Assembly (NCBI GenBank): GCA_007644065.1
Contig: VJWN01000002.1
Location: 313,058-377,057 of the forward strand
DNA: 64,000 bases
DNA from: Margaritispora aquatica
Taxonomy: Eukaryota > Ascomycota > Leotiomycetes > Helotiales > Discinellaceae
Direction of reading: 5' to 3'
In this document: piece by piece, positions 10,033 through 20,637 of the stretch
Layout of the letters: each line of letters begins with the position of its first letter
Numbering within the stretch: position 1 is the stretch's first letter
Position numbers and translations under genes: made by a program
The notes under the pieces: model-generated
What the model was told of the DNA's origin: nothing
What the model saw: the letters and a program-made list of their open reading frames with translations, nothing else
Database searches by the model: none

Positions 10033-13000
10033 ATGAATCAAAGTCTCCCCTCCTTCAATCCTCGGTTTCAAATCCCACCAGGGGGCTTGCGTACTGGGCC
10101 CTTGCTTGATTTGGAGACTCTTGGAAGACGAATCCCTCCGGGCTTGATAATTTCGATTTCCTTTACAGTTAAGGGCACAGTGGTCAAACGAGATGGTAGT
10201 CCAGTCACTGATCAGCTTGTGAAAGCTTTTGATGTTGACATAAGGAGTGAAAAGGAGCTTGCAAGCGCGAGGACCAGTCAGACAGATGGCACATATACAA
10301 TTTTGTACACGTCAGCTCAGCTGAAAAGAACCGACAGAGCTTCGGCGGACCTTAAAATTTGCGTGTACGATAAACAAAATGAGCAGAAAATAATAACCTC
10401 ATCATCAGTGAAGTGGAATGCAGAGAAAGACTCGGTCATTGACATCATTGTTGAAGGAGACATTCTGGAACCATCAGAATTCGACGACTTGAAGGCCAAA
10501 GTTCTGGGTGCTCTAGGAGATATAAAGCCCGAGGATGTCGTCGAGGACGACTCTCATCTTGATATCACTCATTTGATGGGTGCCACTGGCGAAGACAGAT
10601 CAAAGATCGAGCAATTCATTGCCGCGTACAAAACGGGGCAACAAACCAGTCTAGCGCCTGAGATACTCTATGGGCTGTATACACAGGGGCAATCAACGGA
10701 TCCGAATATCCTTCTCGGCCGTAACCCACTGATTTTAAAGGAATCATTGTCGAGAGCTGTAGCTGCCAAAGCTATCCGTCCTTTGTCCGAGAATGATGTC
10801 GCAGGTGTCCTCAAGACTGTCAATACTGCAGGAATCACCCAGGCGGTTCAGTTACCAGGTAGTGCGACAAGGAGCCCATTAGGATCTTTATTAGCAACCA
10901 GCACTCAGCATTCCCAGCTCTTTCTGGAGAAATTCTCAAACTTTGAGGGGGATTCAGTAGAAGAATTTTGGCGAGGTCTTGATACTTCGCCAGAATTCAA
11001 AGACAAAGTTCCGCAGCTTCAACAGTCAATACAGCTTGGTGTGGTGACCTTAAGCCACATTCCACTCGTCCAGGAGTTACAGAACAGGTTAAATCAAGGA
11101 TCGTTACAAGATTTTTCTGATTTAGCGAAATTTAGCAAGACAAACTGGCTAGAAATTCTTCGGTTGCCAGGTATTGGTACGCCCGCTGAAATACCTGGAG
11201 CGGATGAAGCTGAGAAATCAAATAATTATGCTTCTGTTCTCACTCGAGTTATCGAGGACACATTCCCCGCAAAGTATCTCGCTAGTAGGATCGCAGATGC
11301 CAATGATGAATCTTTTAGAGCATTTCCAGCTAAACCTCAAGTTCTCTCATTTTTCAAAAAGAATCCAGGCTTTGATTTCACTTCATCTCGATTATCAACT
11401 TTTTTGGCAAAAACTCCTGATGCCCTCAAGGACATCCAAAATCCTGATGAAGTTAAAAACACAGTCACAGCAATTCAGAGACTATATTCTATCGCACCAC
11501 AGGCCACACAAACAGCAGCCTTAGTTTCCGATGGTGTGCATTCTGCGATGCAGGTTTCCAGAATGGGTCGGAGTGCGTTCCTAGCCAGATATAGCACTGT
11601 CTTGGGAGGCCAGAGTGAAGCTCTGAACATCTTTGACAGGGCTGAACAAGCACATGCAATGTCTTTCAACCTACTTGCGAGATTCGGCTGGCCGAGCAGC
11701 AAGATCAAAATGCCGTTCCTAAAGGAGCCTATTGTCTCGTACGCTGATACTGAAGGCGCGATCCCAGATATGGTCACCCTTTTTGGCTCCCTAGACATGT
11801 GCTCCTGTGCTGACTGCCGTTCCGTAGATGGACCGGCAGCTTACTTGGTCGATATCCTACATTTCCTAAGAGATAGAAAGTTGATTGACAAGGCGGGCAC
11901 TTTGAGAGATAGCACTTCTGGTGAGATTATAAAGGTTTCCGTAAGGACCATACAAGATCCAATTACTTCGAAAATGCGGGAGATGAGTGTGAAGGATGTG
12001 CTCTTCTCCAGAAGACCGGACCTTGGTGAAGTAGAGCTTAACTGCCAAAACACAAACACTCCAGTTCCATATATAGATCTTGCGATGGAGGTCCTAGAGA
12101 ATGCTATTAGTCCACTCGTACCGTTTTCAAAAATGAATCTACCTACAAGTGCTGTAGGGGATCTTGATAAACGTATCCTCACAAGCATCAGACAAGCATT
12201 CACGCCTCCACTTTCGGAGTCCGCCATTCTGACCGTGATAAATAAGGGCTCATCCTGGATCATAGATGAGACAGCTTTCACCTATTCTGTTCGTTTGGAA
12301 AGCTCGAAGTTGGAAGTTCAATCGCGAAGTGCACAAACCAAAGGTACTGCAGCGGAACGAGCAGCAAACCCACAGTATATGAATGCTGCGGCCTACAATC
12401 TTCTCAAGCAACAGGTCTACCCCTGGAAGCTTCCCTTTGATCTGTGGACGGAGACGGTGCGTACCTATCTTCAGCATACCAATGTCAAGAGATGTGATAT
12501 TATGAATGCGCTGTCAACCTCTGGTCGAGAAGCTACGCTCGAGAGAAAAGACATTGCCTATGAGAGCCTCAATTTAACCACATTCGAAGTTGGTTTGATA
12601 TCAGGTCTCACTGCAGGTCAGCCTGGTGCTGCTAACAGTGGAGTCTGGAATCTATGGGGGTTTCCCTCTGAGACTCTCAGTCCGAATAATGGCATCCCTG
12701 ACCCGGCAAACAAAGCGCTCATGATTGCCGGGGGCCTATGGTCTACAATTCTTACAAGTCGAATAGATGTTCTACTTCGCCAATCTGGAATGAAGTACGC
12801 AGAGCTCCTGAATCTTCTTCAGCTTCACGATATCTTTGGGGCGACTTCACTTGTTATAGAAGCCACTAGGGGCGCTGATAAGGATACATGTGATTTGACA
12901 AAGCTGCAGCTATCTGGCGCAAACTCATCTGTTCTTCATCGTATATATCGTTTTATGAAACTGCGGCGGAAACTAAGTGATTGGACTACTTTAGAGTTGG

Positions 13001-16000
13001 GGCAAACTTACCGAACTTTCGGGCTGGCTATGGACCAAACAGCAACAGAGGCTTTGCTGCTAGCTCTATCCCATATTCAAAGCTTAAAGAACCTGCTTGG
13101 TTTACCCTCGAGATCTATTTTGGCATTTTGGGCTCCTTTAAGCACAGTGGCATACTTAGATCACGAGATAGACGATGAAGATGCCGAACCTGTTTCTTTT
13201 TTTTCTGAACTCTTTCGGAATCGGACTGTCACAAATCAACAAGAGACTGTGTTCACTCATGACCCTAACACCCTTCGAGGAAAATTATCAGAGAATTCGG
13301 CCACCCTTACGGCCACCTTGAACATCAGTGCTGTAGACCTGGTTGAACTTTTAGCGGACAAGAATATTGTTGATAACGACATCTTGTCAATCAACAATTT
13401 ATCGAAACTGTATCGCCACGCCACGCTTTCCACTGCACTTGGAGTGGGAATTCCAAATTACTTATCACTCCTTAAGATTCAACCTGCCGCCGATGTTTTC
13501 GCAAATACAGCGACTACTGTCGCGTTCGTTGAAAGGGTCAATAAGATTCTCAGCTCTGGCTTTTCTCTTGTGGAAATGAATTATTTCCTTCGCCATGAAT
13601 TCACAGTCGAATCAGGGGTGAGCCCATCAGAAGATACCATCTCCCAGCTTCTGGGTGATTTGAGAACTGGCTTGCAAAAGATAAACAAGGAGAATACCTT
13701 CGAGGACGACACGATTGATGACAATGGAAGTATCACGAAAGCCAAACTTGCCCTACTGAAGTGGGATCCTGCAATCATTTCGCAGGTTATTGCCCTACTG
13801 AATGACACTGTTTCATTTACCACATCTATTGCCGCACCACTACCAGACACCTACAAGTTCCCAGACGAGATTAAGGATAAAATAACATATGATGCAACCG
13901 GACTTAAGCTATCTTACTCCAGAGTTATGACAGTAGCCGATCGTGAGTTAATCTTGAATAGCAGTGGATCTACCACAGAGCTCAAAGCCGCCGTGGGTAT
14001 GCTCTTCACGCTCCCTCGAGCTTTTTTCTTCCGGAATACGAGAACATTCTCAGTTCCTGTATACCAAGCGTCTCTTCCAATTATGCCAGCTACTATCAGA
14101 ATCCCGAATAGCTTGAGAAATAAGATATATTATGATCATACAACAAATGTGCTCAACTCACTTGGTGCGTTGACAGAAACAGAGCGGCAGAGTCTCCTTG
14201 AAAATGCAAACCCAGTGGCTGATGTCGGTTATGTAAATGCTGTGAATGATCTCTACAATGGGCCAGACTCTCTCGTAATTGCCGCTGGCGATGGATTTGT
14301 TGACTCTGCGGACATGGTTGCCATGTTCAACACGGTAGGCACTTCGACAGCGCCTCTTGTTCCACGAACGCGGTTCGAGATAGTGTTGAAGAAATTATTT
14401 CCAAAGCTACAAACCTCGCTCACCAGCCAACTAGCGGTTCAGAGAATTTCTCAGGCCCTTGGAGTTGAAAGCCAAACAATGGAGCCACTTATGTCTCGAT
14501 GGTTAAAGCTAGGGCCGCAGCCAGTGATTGCTACATTATTGTCTCATGCCTATGTCAACAGCAACTCGGTGGGCATCGTCACTCGCAAAGCGTTCCTAGC
14601 TCAATTTCAAGCAATAGAATTGTTAACCAAGATTGGGATGTTTGTAACGAAGTACAAGATAACGAAGAAACAACTTCGCTGGATTTTCGAACTTCGGGTG
14701 CGAGCCAATGACCCAGCTGTGGAATGGCTAGATCTTAACGCACTGCCGTTGCAGAAGACTAGTGGAAATGCTGCAAATTTCGAAGGTTGGGAGAAAATAG
14801 TTGACCTTTTCAAACTAAGGGATTCATTACCACTCGGAGAAGCCGTCCTTGATGATATCTTTAGCCAATCTCGTGCTCCGGGAGCGAGTCTAGAAGGCAT
14901 CTTAGCCAAGCTTTGTGAAAGGATGAAATGGTCATTACCTGATATCAAGGAATTGGTTGGGTCAAGAGGACTTAACTTGACGTCTTTAGCTGCCTTCCAA
15001 AGTGGAGTAGGCATTGATAGCATACTGCGTTGCGTGGATCTATTCCGGAAGATAGGCTGCTCTGTCCGAGATGGAATTCTATACTCTCAAGCCGAGCAAG
15101 GAGAGTTGCAAGCACTTGCTATTGTTCAGACCATGAAATCAAAATACGATCAGACGTTATGGATGACCGTAGCCAGACCACTACGGAATATTCTTCGGGA
15201 TAAGCAGCGAGCGTCGCTTGTATCCTATCTTCTCGCACACCCACTGCCAGGTGTGCTTCCGATCTGGCGCAATTCAAATGATTTGTACGCGTACTATCTG
15301 ATCGATGTTGAGATGGGTCCTTGTCAGCTCACTTCCCGTATCAAACAGGCCATAAGTGTAACCCAACTCTTTGTTCAGCGTTGTCTGATGAACCTGGAAC
15401 CTGAAGTGACAGTCGATGCTGAATGGGATATCCGTTGGAACGAATGGAAAACATTGAAATCTTTTCGACTTACCAGTGCGTCGCGACAGGTTTTTGAAAA
15501 GCCTGAAAATTTTCTTGACTCTTCGTTGCGAGATGACAAAACGCCCTTTTTTAAGGATTTTGAAGGCGAGCTGCAACAGAATGACTTGACGCAGGATGTT
15601 GCTGAGAACGCTCTCTCCAACTACCTAGAGAAGCTAGATGCTGTGAGCCACCTAGATGTTGTTGGATATTATCATCAAGAGGAAGGCGATGATACAAAAA
15701 CAGTCGACATACTCCACGTTTTTGCTAGGAGCTTCGCTCAGCCACCAATCTACTACTATCGGAAGCGTGTTGATTCTACAGAATGGACTGCGTGGGAAAA
15801 GGTTGATGTGGAAATAACTACTGATCATTTGATTCCCGTCGTGTGGAAACGTCGACTCTATCTGTTCTGGGCAATGTTTTCAGTCACACAAGCCGAAGCT
15901 CCAATAACACTCCCTGGCGAAAACAAACCACTACCCAAAGCCCAAACCTATTGGCAAGTTAAGCTTGGATGGAGTGAACTGAAGAACGGCAAATGGCTCG

Positions 16001-19000
16001 CCAAAACGGTTTCGGATTCTTATATTCTGCTTTGGAAATCAACCAATAATCCTGGCGTGTTCGACGTGAAACCCTTAGGAGTCGCAAGTCAACGTTCAAG
16101 TGGACCACATGCTTACACGTTTAAAACTATTGGGGGTGGTGATAATGATAAGTTGAGAATCGAATGTATTACCAATAATTCCTATGCTGGGAATATGGGC
16201 TATTTCGAATTCGACGATGTCAAAAGCAACCCTCGTACTGGCGAGCCCTTTTGGGATCCTGAAGAGTGGCCATTGATCCACAAATACGTCCTACCTCCTT
16301 TGGGTACAAAGCTCCGAGGCATGACATTCATGGAAGAACCTAATGCTAACGGTGAAGTTAAACTGGTGATCAATACGAGTAAGCTTCCAGAAGACTCGAA
16401 TTCTCAGCAAGCCAGCAAACTCAGTGCATTAGCGACAGAAGTGACTGTCCTCAAAAAGACTCCTGGAATATTCAAGATCATACCTCCACATCAAGATCCG
16501 CAATTTGATTCAAGGCGTCCTTTCTTTTATCAGCACTCAAACTTATCTTTCTTCGTTGAGCCGTCTTTGGTAGCCTCTCAACTTAATACAAGGTTCGAAC
16601 TAGCCAACCGCTATACCACAAACCCTCTATTACTCGATGGGTCTCTGTATTCTCAATATGTCAACAAACCGGCAAAGTTGATTCCACAGCCTACTGTCCC
16701 AGGTCGGCATATTACCGGGCCTGTCAACTCTCTAGCAACCTTTGAACTTGGCCAGAATACTAGGATTCTTTCAGGCAGACCGGTCTTGACAACCCAGCAA
16801 GTGCAGTCTTTAAAGCTGCTTCCTAACCCGGTCTTTCTCCCTCCAAATGTGGATCTGAACAATTTTCAAACGAGAATTCTCCGTTCAGATATAGGCATTA
16901 TAAAAGGTATTGATACAAATATCGCCAAATTAGGGCTCAAAAAAATACTTCCAGAGACCACACTTGATATTGCTAGAACAAGATTTCCCATATTTACAGG
17001 GGGCAAAAGAAAGACGCAATATAAATTCTCTGTGTTCTACCATCCGTGGGTGTCGGAATTCGTCCGAAGTCTAAATCGAGATGGGGTAGAAGGTCTTCTC
17101 GCTCGCCCTTTGCAACTTTCTCAACGAGATTTCTTCGAATCAACTTACGAGCCGAACCCAAATACAGTCATGAAATCGGAATGGCCTGTTGAGGAAGTCG
17201 ACATGGACAACGGTGCAATGTCACAGTATAATTGGGAACTGTTTTACCATATCCCGCTCATGATAGCGGAACGGCTGAGCAAAAACCAAAAGTTTGAAGA
17301 CGCACTAAAATGGTTTCACTTCATTTTTGATCCAACAGACAACTCGGCAATAAAGTCTCCGGCTCGTTTCTGGAGGATGAAGAAGTTTTTTGAGACAGAC
17401 AAAGCCGAATACTCAGATCAGGCAATCCAAAATTTATTTAGATTCCTGGCAACCGCGGGCGACCCAGCTGCGAAGGCACAACTTACAGACGAGGAGCGGA
17501 AGCATCTCGAAGCACTCGAGATGAGCGTTGCCAGATGGCGTAAGGATCCTTTTAATCCTTTCTTAGTCGCTAGAACTCGCTCTGTCGCATTTCAAAAATC
17601 ACTTGTGATGAAATACCTCGACAATCTCATCGCCTGGGGAGACCAGCTTTTCCGTATGGATACAATTGAATCGATTAATGAAGCTACTCAACTATTTATA
17701 TTAGCTTCTGATATCCTTGGTGACAGGCCTGCGGAGATACCTGTACGAGCCGAGGTAAGAGTTCAAACATATAATAGCCTAGAGCCAAAACTAGATAGCT
17801 ACTCTAATGCTCTTGTCCAAATTGAAGAGCTGGTTCCTCCTCGCCCATTGCGTACCAAGCGTTTTACACTCTTCCCAAGGCATCAGGTCCAAGTAGCTAC
17901 ATCGACGATGCTTTATTTTTGTGTCCCAAAGAACGATAAGCTGCTCAGCTATTGGGACACAATATCAGATCGTCTTTTCAAAATTCGGAACTGCATGAAT
18001 CTGCAAGGCGTAGTCCGCGAGCTTGCCCTCTTCGAACCCCCTATCGATCCAGCGTTGCTAATCAAAGCGTCTGCGGCAGGAGCAGACATTAGTAGCGTTC
18101 TCGGCGATCTCAGTGCACCTTTGCCATATTATAGATACTCATACATGGCTGCTAAAGCGAAAGAAATCTGTAGTGAGCTTCGTGAGCTTGGCGCAGCATT
18201 GACGTCTGCACTTGAAAAGCGGGACGCAGAGAGCGTCGCACTTCTGCGGCAAACTCACGAGACCCGAACACTTGATAGTGTTAGGCACGTTAAAGTGACA
18301 AACATTGGCGAGGCTCAAGAAGCCTTAACCGCATTAGAAAAAGGCAAGGAGGTCGTTCAAGCACGTAACGAATTTTACAGCAGTAGAGCGTTCATGAACC
18401 CCTGGGAGATCACGTCGATGTCACTAGAGGGAGCGGCTCTAGTATTACAAATCATTGAGGCAGCGACACAGCCAGTAGCTGCCGCTACCGCTATTGTTCC
18501 AGAACTGAAAATTGGAGCGCCTACATCGCTGGGTGCCACATGGGGTGGCCAGAACCTTTCGAAGGCTGCTGCGTACTTTGGAGCTTTTCTCAACCGAGGA
18601 GCTGGGATCTTAAATAAAGGAGGTGCCATGGCCTCAACCATGGGAGGCCATTGGAGAAGAAAGGAGGAATGGGACCATAACGCAAATCTAGCACAGAAGG
18701 AGCTGGTGCAGTTTGACTTTCAAATTGCTGGCGCAACGCTTCGTAAATCTGCTGCAGAGAAGGAACTCAAGAACCACGATCTACAAATAAACAACGCAAA
18801 AGAGATGGACGCTTTTATGCGCAGCAAGTACACGAATCGAGATTTATATGAGTGGATGACTGGTCAGTTATCTACTCTCTATTTCCAAACCTATCAAATG
18901 GCATTCGATGTTGCTAAAAGAGCAGAGCGGGCGTATGCCTACGAGCTAGGGCTGACCAAAGGAGACTTCATTCAATTTGGCTATTGGGATAGTCTCAAGA

Positions 19001-20109
19001 AGGGCCTTTTGGCTGCCGAAAACCTTTCTCATGATCTGAAACGAATGGACATGTCGTACATTGAGCTTGACCGGCGTGAATACGAGATAACGCGGAGTGT
19101 TTCCCTTTTGCAACTGGATCCAGTTGCTCTCATTCAGCTTGTTGAGACTGGGGAGTGTTTTTTCACTCTTCCGGAAGCTCTCTTCGACCTAGACTTTCCA
19201 GGCCATTATTTCCGCCGCATCAAGACCGTTTCATTAACGATACCTTGTGTCACTGGCCCGTACACTTCCATTAGCAGCACGCTCACTCTCCTCAAGTCAT
19301 CGGTCCGTACATCCTCAATACCATTCAACAATGGCTACGCACGTCGTGATAACGACATCCGCTTCTCGGACAACTTTGCGCAAGCACAATCAATAGTCAC
19401 CTCAAGTGCCTTGAATGATGCCGGCCTTTTTGAAGTCAATTTCCACGATGAAAGATACCTTCCATTTGAACGTGCCGGCGCAATTTCTTCATGGCGCCTA
19501 CAACTCTCGCCTCCCGGCTTCTCCTCCTTTGACGCAAGAACCATTTCAGACGTGATAATACAAGTCAGGTATACAGCACGCGAGGCAGGCGAGCCCCTTC
19601 GCTCTCTTGCAACGAACGAACTACGAACTAAAACCCTCAACCTCATTGCTCGTGCAGAAGGAGCCACAGGCCTTGCACGCATGTTCAGCCTCCGTCATGA
19701 GTTCCCAGATGCCTGGCATCGCCTGTTCTACCCTGGCGGCACATCCAACGCACAGGAGATGGTATTGCCGATGGCCATCACGCGATTCCCGTTCCTGTTC
19801 CGTGGAGCACAATCGCTTTCGTTCTCTCGCGCAGAGCTGTTTATCAGGGTCAGACAGCCGTATGTCACAGAATCGCACGCACCAGGAAAGCTCAGAGTCA
19901 TGTTAGCAGAAGAGGCAGCGGCAGGCACTGCGGTAGGAGCCCCCATTGGACTCACACCCTGGAGTGGTGTTTTGAGAGGCGCCAAACCGTTAGGTAAGCC
20001 TGCGGGTACGTATAAATTACGTATGGAGTTGGATGGTGGTGGAAAAGTGCTAGATGAGGCTATCGAGGAAATCATGCTTGTTATTCATTATGGTGTGAAG
20101 TGGGCATAG
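10033..20109 (+). CDS. TcA subunit (pore-forming translocator) of an ABC-type Tc toxin complex
   Basis: One intronless frame of 3358 aa, longer than the typical bacterial TcA of about 2500 aa. Residues about 45-155 look like a carboxypeptidase-regulatory/transthyretin-like beta domain (VKGTVVKRDGSPV, then a DGTY turn). The VRP1-type region has the hallmark cysteine motif (CSCADCRSVDGPAAYLVDIL) near residue 590. Residues about 1725-1950 match the ABC-toxin N/neuraminidase-like region (NDLYAYYLIDVEMG, SRIKQAISVTQLFVQRCL, LYLFWAMF). Near residue 2400 is YNWELFYHIPLMIAERL followed by WFHFIFDPT, also typical of TcA. A helical, channel-forming stretch precedes the TcB-binding C-terminal domain (about 3055-3358), which opens with FPGHYFRRIKTVSLTIPCV. 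By family knowledge it forms a pentameric bell that binds target cells and injects the TcC effector through a translocation channel. The adjacent divergent TcB-TcC gene is the obvious partner. No signal peptide is visible. The frame is intact, which argues for recent acquisition or selection. Confidence 0.95.
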   Translation: MNQSLPSFNPRFQIPPGGLRTGPLLDLETLGRRIPPGLIISISFTVKGTVVKRDGSPVTDQLVKAFDVDIRSEKELASARTSQTDGTYTILYTSAQLKRTDRASADLKICVYDKQNEQKIITSSSVKWNAEKDSVIDIIVEGDILEPSEFDDLKAKVLGALGDIKPEDVVEDDSHLDITHLMGATGEDRSKIEQFIAAYKTGQQTSLAPEILYGLYTQGQSTDPNILLGRNPLILKESLSRAVAAKAIRPLSENDVAGVLKTVNTAGITQAVQLPGSATRSPLGSLLATSTQHSQLFLEKFSNFEGDSVEEFWRGLDTSPEFKDKVPQLQQSIQLGVVTLSHIPLVQELQNRLNQGSLQDFSDLAKFSKTNWLEILRLPGIGTPAEIPGADEAEKSNNYASVLTRVIEDTFPAKYLASRIADANDESFRAFPAKPQVLSFFKKNPGFDFTSSRLSTFLAKTPDALKDIQNPDEVKNTVTAIQRLYSIAPQATQTAALVSDGVHSAMQVSRMGRSAFLARYSTVLGGQSEALNIFDRAEQAHAMSFNLLARFGWPSSKIKMPFLKEPIVSYADTEGAIPDMVTLFGSLDMCSCADCRSVDGPAAYLVDILHFLRDRKLIDKAGTLRDSTSGEIIKVSVRTIQDPITSKMREMSVKDVLFSRRPDLGEVELNCQNTNTPVPYIDLAMEVLENAISPLVPFSKMNLPTSAVGDLDKRILTSIRQAFTPPLSESAILTVINKGSSWIIDETAFTYSVRLESSKLEVQSRSAQTKGTAAERAANPQYMNAAAYNLLKQQVYPWKLPFDLWTETVRTYLQHTNVKRCDIMNALSTSGREATLERKDIAYESLNLTTFEVGLISGLTAGQPGAANSGVWNLWGFPSETLSPNNGIPDPANKALMIAGGLWSTILTSRIDVLLRQSGMKYAELLNLLQLHDIFGATSLVIEATRGADKDTCDLTKLQLSGANSSVLHRIYRFMKLRRKLSDWTTLELGQTYRTFGLAMDQTATEALLLALSHIQSLKNLLGLPSRSILAFWAPLSTVAYLDHEIDDEDAEPVSFFSELFRNRTVTNQQETVFTHDPNTLRGKLSENSATLTATLNISAVDLVELLADKNIVDNDILSINNLSKLYRHATLSTALGVGIPNYLSLLKIQPAADVFANTATTVAFVERVNKILSSGFSLVEMNYFLRHEFTVESGVSPSEDTISQLLGDLRTGLQKINKENTFEDDTIDDNGSITKAKLALLKWDPAIISQVIALLNDTVSFTTSIAAPLPDTYKFPDEIKDKITYDATGLKLSYSRVMTVADRELILNSSGSTTELKAAVGMLFTLPRAFFFRNTRTFSVPVYQASLPIMPATIRIPNSLRNKIYYDHTTNVLNSLGALTETERQSLLENANPVADVGYVNAVNDLYNGPDSLVIAAGDGFVDSADMVAMFNTVGTSTAPLVPRTRFEIVLKKLFPKLQTSLTSQLAVQRISQALGVESQTMEPLMSRWLKLGPQPVIATLLSHAYVNSNSVGIVTRKAFLAQFQAIELLTKIGMFVTKYKITKKQLRWIFELRVRANDPAVEWLDLNALPLQKTSGNAANFEGWEKIVDLFKLRDSLPLGEAVLDDIFSQSRAPGASLEGILAKLCERMKWSLPDIKELVGSRGLNLTSLAAFQSGVGIDSILRCVDLFRKIGCSVRDGILYSQAEQGELQALAIVQTMKSKYDQTLWMTVARPLRNILRDKQRASLVSYLLAHPLPGVLPIWRNSNDLYAYYLIDVEMGPCQLTSRIKQAISVTQLFVQRCLMNLEPEVTVDAEWDIRWNEWKTLKSFRLTSASRQVFEKPENFLDSSLRDDKTPFFKDFEGELQQNDLTQDVAENALSNYLEKLDAVSHLDVVGYYHQEEGDDTKTVDILHVFARSFAQPPIYYYRKRVDSTEWTAWEKVDVEITTDHLIPVVWKRRLYLFWAMFSVTQAEAPITLPGENKPLPKAQTYWQVKLGWSELKNGKWLAKTVSDSYILLWKSTNNPGVFDVKPLGVASQRSSGPHAYTFKTIGGGDNDKLRIECITNNSYAGNMGYFEFDDVKSNPRTGEPFWDPEEWPLIHKYVLPPLGTKLRGMTFMEEPNANGEVKLVINTSKLPEDSNSQQASKLSALATEVTVLKKTPGIFKIIPPHQDPQFDSRRPFFYQHSNLSFFVEPSLVASQLNTRFELANRYTTNPLLLDGSLYSQYVNKPAKLIPQPTVPGRHITGPVNSLATFELGQNTRILSGRPVLTTQQVQSLKLLPNPVFLPPNVDLNNFQTRILRSDIGIIKGIDTNIAKLGLKKILPETTLDIARTRFPIFTGGKRKTQYKFSVFYHPWVSEFVRSLNRDGVEGLLARPLQLSQRDFFESTYEPNPNTVMKSEWPVEEVDMDNGAMSQYNWELFYHIPLMIAERLSKNQKFEDALKWFHFIFDPTDNSAIKSPARFWRMKKFFETDKAEYSDQAIQNLFRFLATAGDPAAKAQLTDEERKHLEALEMSVARWRKDPFNPFLVARTRSVAFQKSLVMKYLDNLIAWGDQLFRMDTIESINEATQLFILASDILGDRPAEIPVRAEVRVQTYNSLEPKLDSYSNALVQIEELVPPRPLRTKRFTLFPRHQVQVATSTMLYFCVPKNDKLLSYWDTISDRLFKIRNCMNLQGVVRELALFEPPIDPALLIKASAAGADISSVLGDLSAPLPYYRYSYMAAKAKEICSELRELGAALTSALEKRDAESVALLRQTHETRTLDSVRHVKVTNIGEAQEALTALEKGKEVVQARNEFYSSRAFMNPWEITSMSLEGAALVLQIIEAATQPVAAATAIVPELKIGAPTSLGATWGGQNLSKAAAYFGAFLNRGAGILNKGGAMASTMGGHWRRKEEWDHNANLAQKELVQFDFQIAGATLRKSAAEKELKNHDLQINNAKEMDAFMRSKYTNRDLYEWMTGQLSTLYFQTYQMAFDVAKRAERAYAYELGLTKGDFIQFGYWDSLKKGLLAAENLSHDLKRMDMSYIELDRREYEITRSVSLLQLDPVALIQLVETGECFFTLPEALFDLDFPGHYFRRIKTVSLTIPCVTGPYTSISSTLTLLKSSVRTSSIPFNNGYARRDNDIRFSDNFAQAQSIVTSSALNDAGLFEVNFHDERYLPFERAGAISSWRLQLSPPGFSSFDARTISDVIIQVRYTAREAGEPLRSLATNELRTKTLNLIARAEGATGLARMFSLRHEFPDAWHRLFYPGGTSNAQEMVLPMAITRFPFLFRGAQSLSFSRAELFIRVRQPYVTESHAPGKLRVMLAEEAAAGTAVGAPIGLTPWSGVLRGAKPLGKPAGTYKLRMELDGGGKVLDEAIEEIMLVIHYGVKWA

Positions 20110-20637
20110 TCAAGTCGCGGCACTATACAAGCAGATATATATAGTATTCCTGCTGAGGGAGGGCCTCAAGGACTCGCTCTATGAAACGGCGAGCTACCTT
20201 AGCTTAAGAAACCTTAGTGTCAGTCGAAAATCACGTGGTATTTGGGAGCTCGCTACCTTACGCTAGGACCCCTTTCCTGTATATATAGCGCTCCTAAGCT
20301 CCTAGAAAACCTACTTCTATTTAAACAAGTCTTTCCATTGCAACTGCTACCTTTTCAATCTCACAACTACACACCTGCAAAAACTTCGGCAGATCATGCT
20401 TGGGTTGATGCTAGAGAACAAATGATGAGACCTCTTGGTCATTAAAATACCAATCAATGTTCGTCTTCAGGGGCAGCATTTAGTACAATGTTCAACTTCG
20501 CTGCCTTTTCCCTCTCTTGGTGGTAGTTCCTCAGTCGCTGTGTCCCAATTTCTTTAACAACACCAAAGACGCCATGATGCCCTTCCCGTATGCATCGCGA
20601 TAAGTCGTGCACCATACGGGGCTTACAAGTACAAGGA
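20110..20637. other. Convergent intergenic spacer
   Basis: About 530 bp separate the ends of TcA (plus) and the next gene (minus). The spacer should hold both transcription ends. TATATATAG-like runs occur near 20136 and 20280. I see no gene, transposon end or hairpin terminator here. Confidence 0.5.

Noticed and set aside
19335..20075. Antisense open frames at the 3' end of TcA
   Set aside because: Overlapping shadows over the conserved TcB-binding domain with no independent support.
1487..20109. Bacterial contamination as the source of the Tc genes
   Set aside because: The locus is flanked within one to three kb by fungal-type sequence and genes, no bacterial genes or Shine-Dalgarno-type operon layout is present, and the two genes are divergent rather than in an operon. 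Long reads would settle it.
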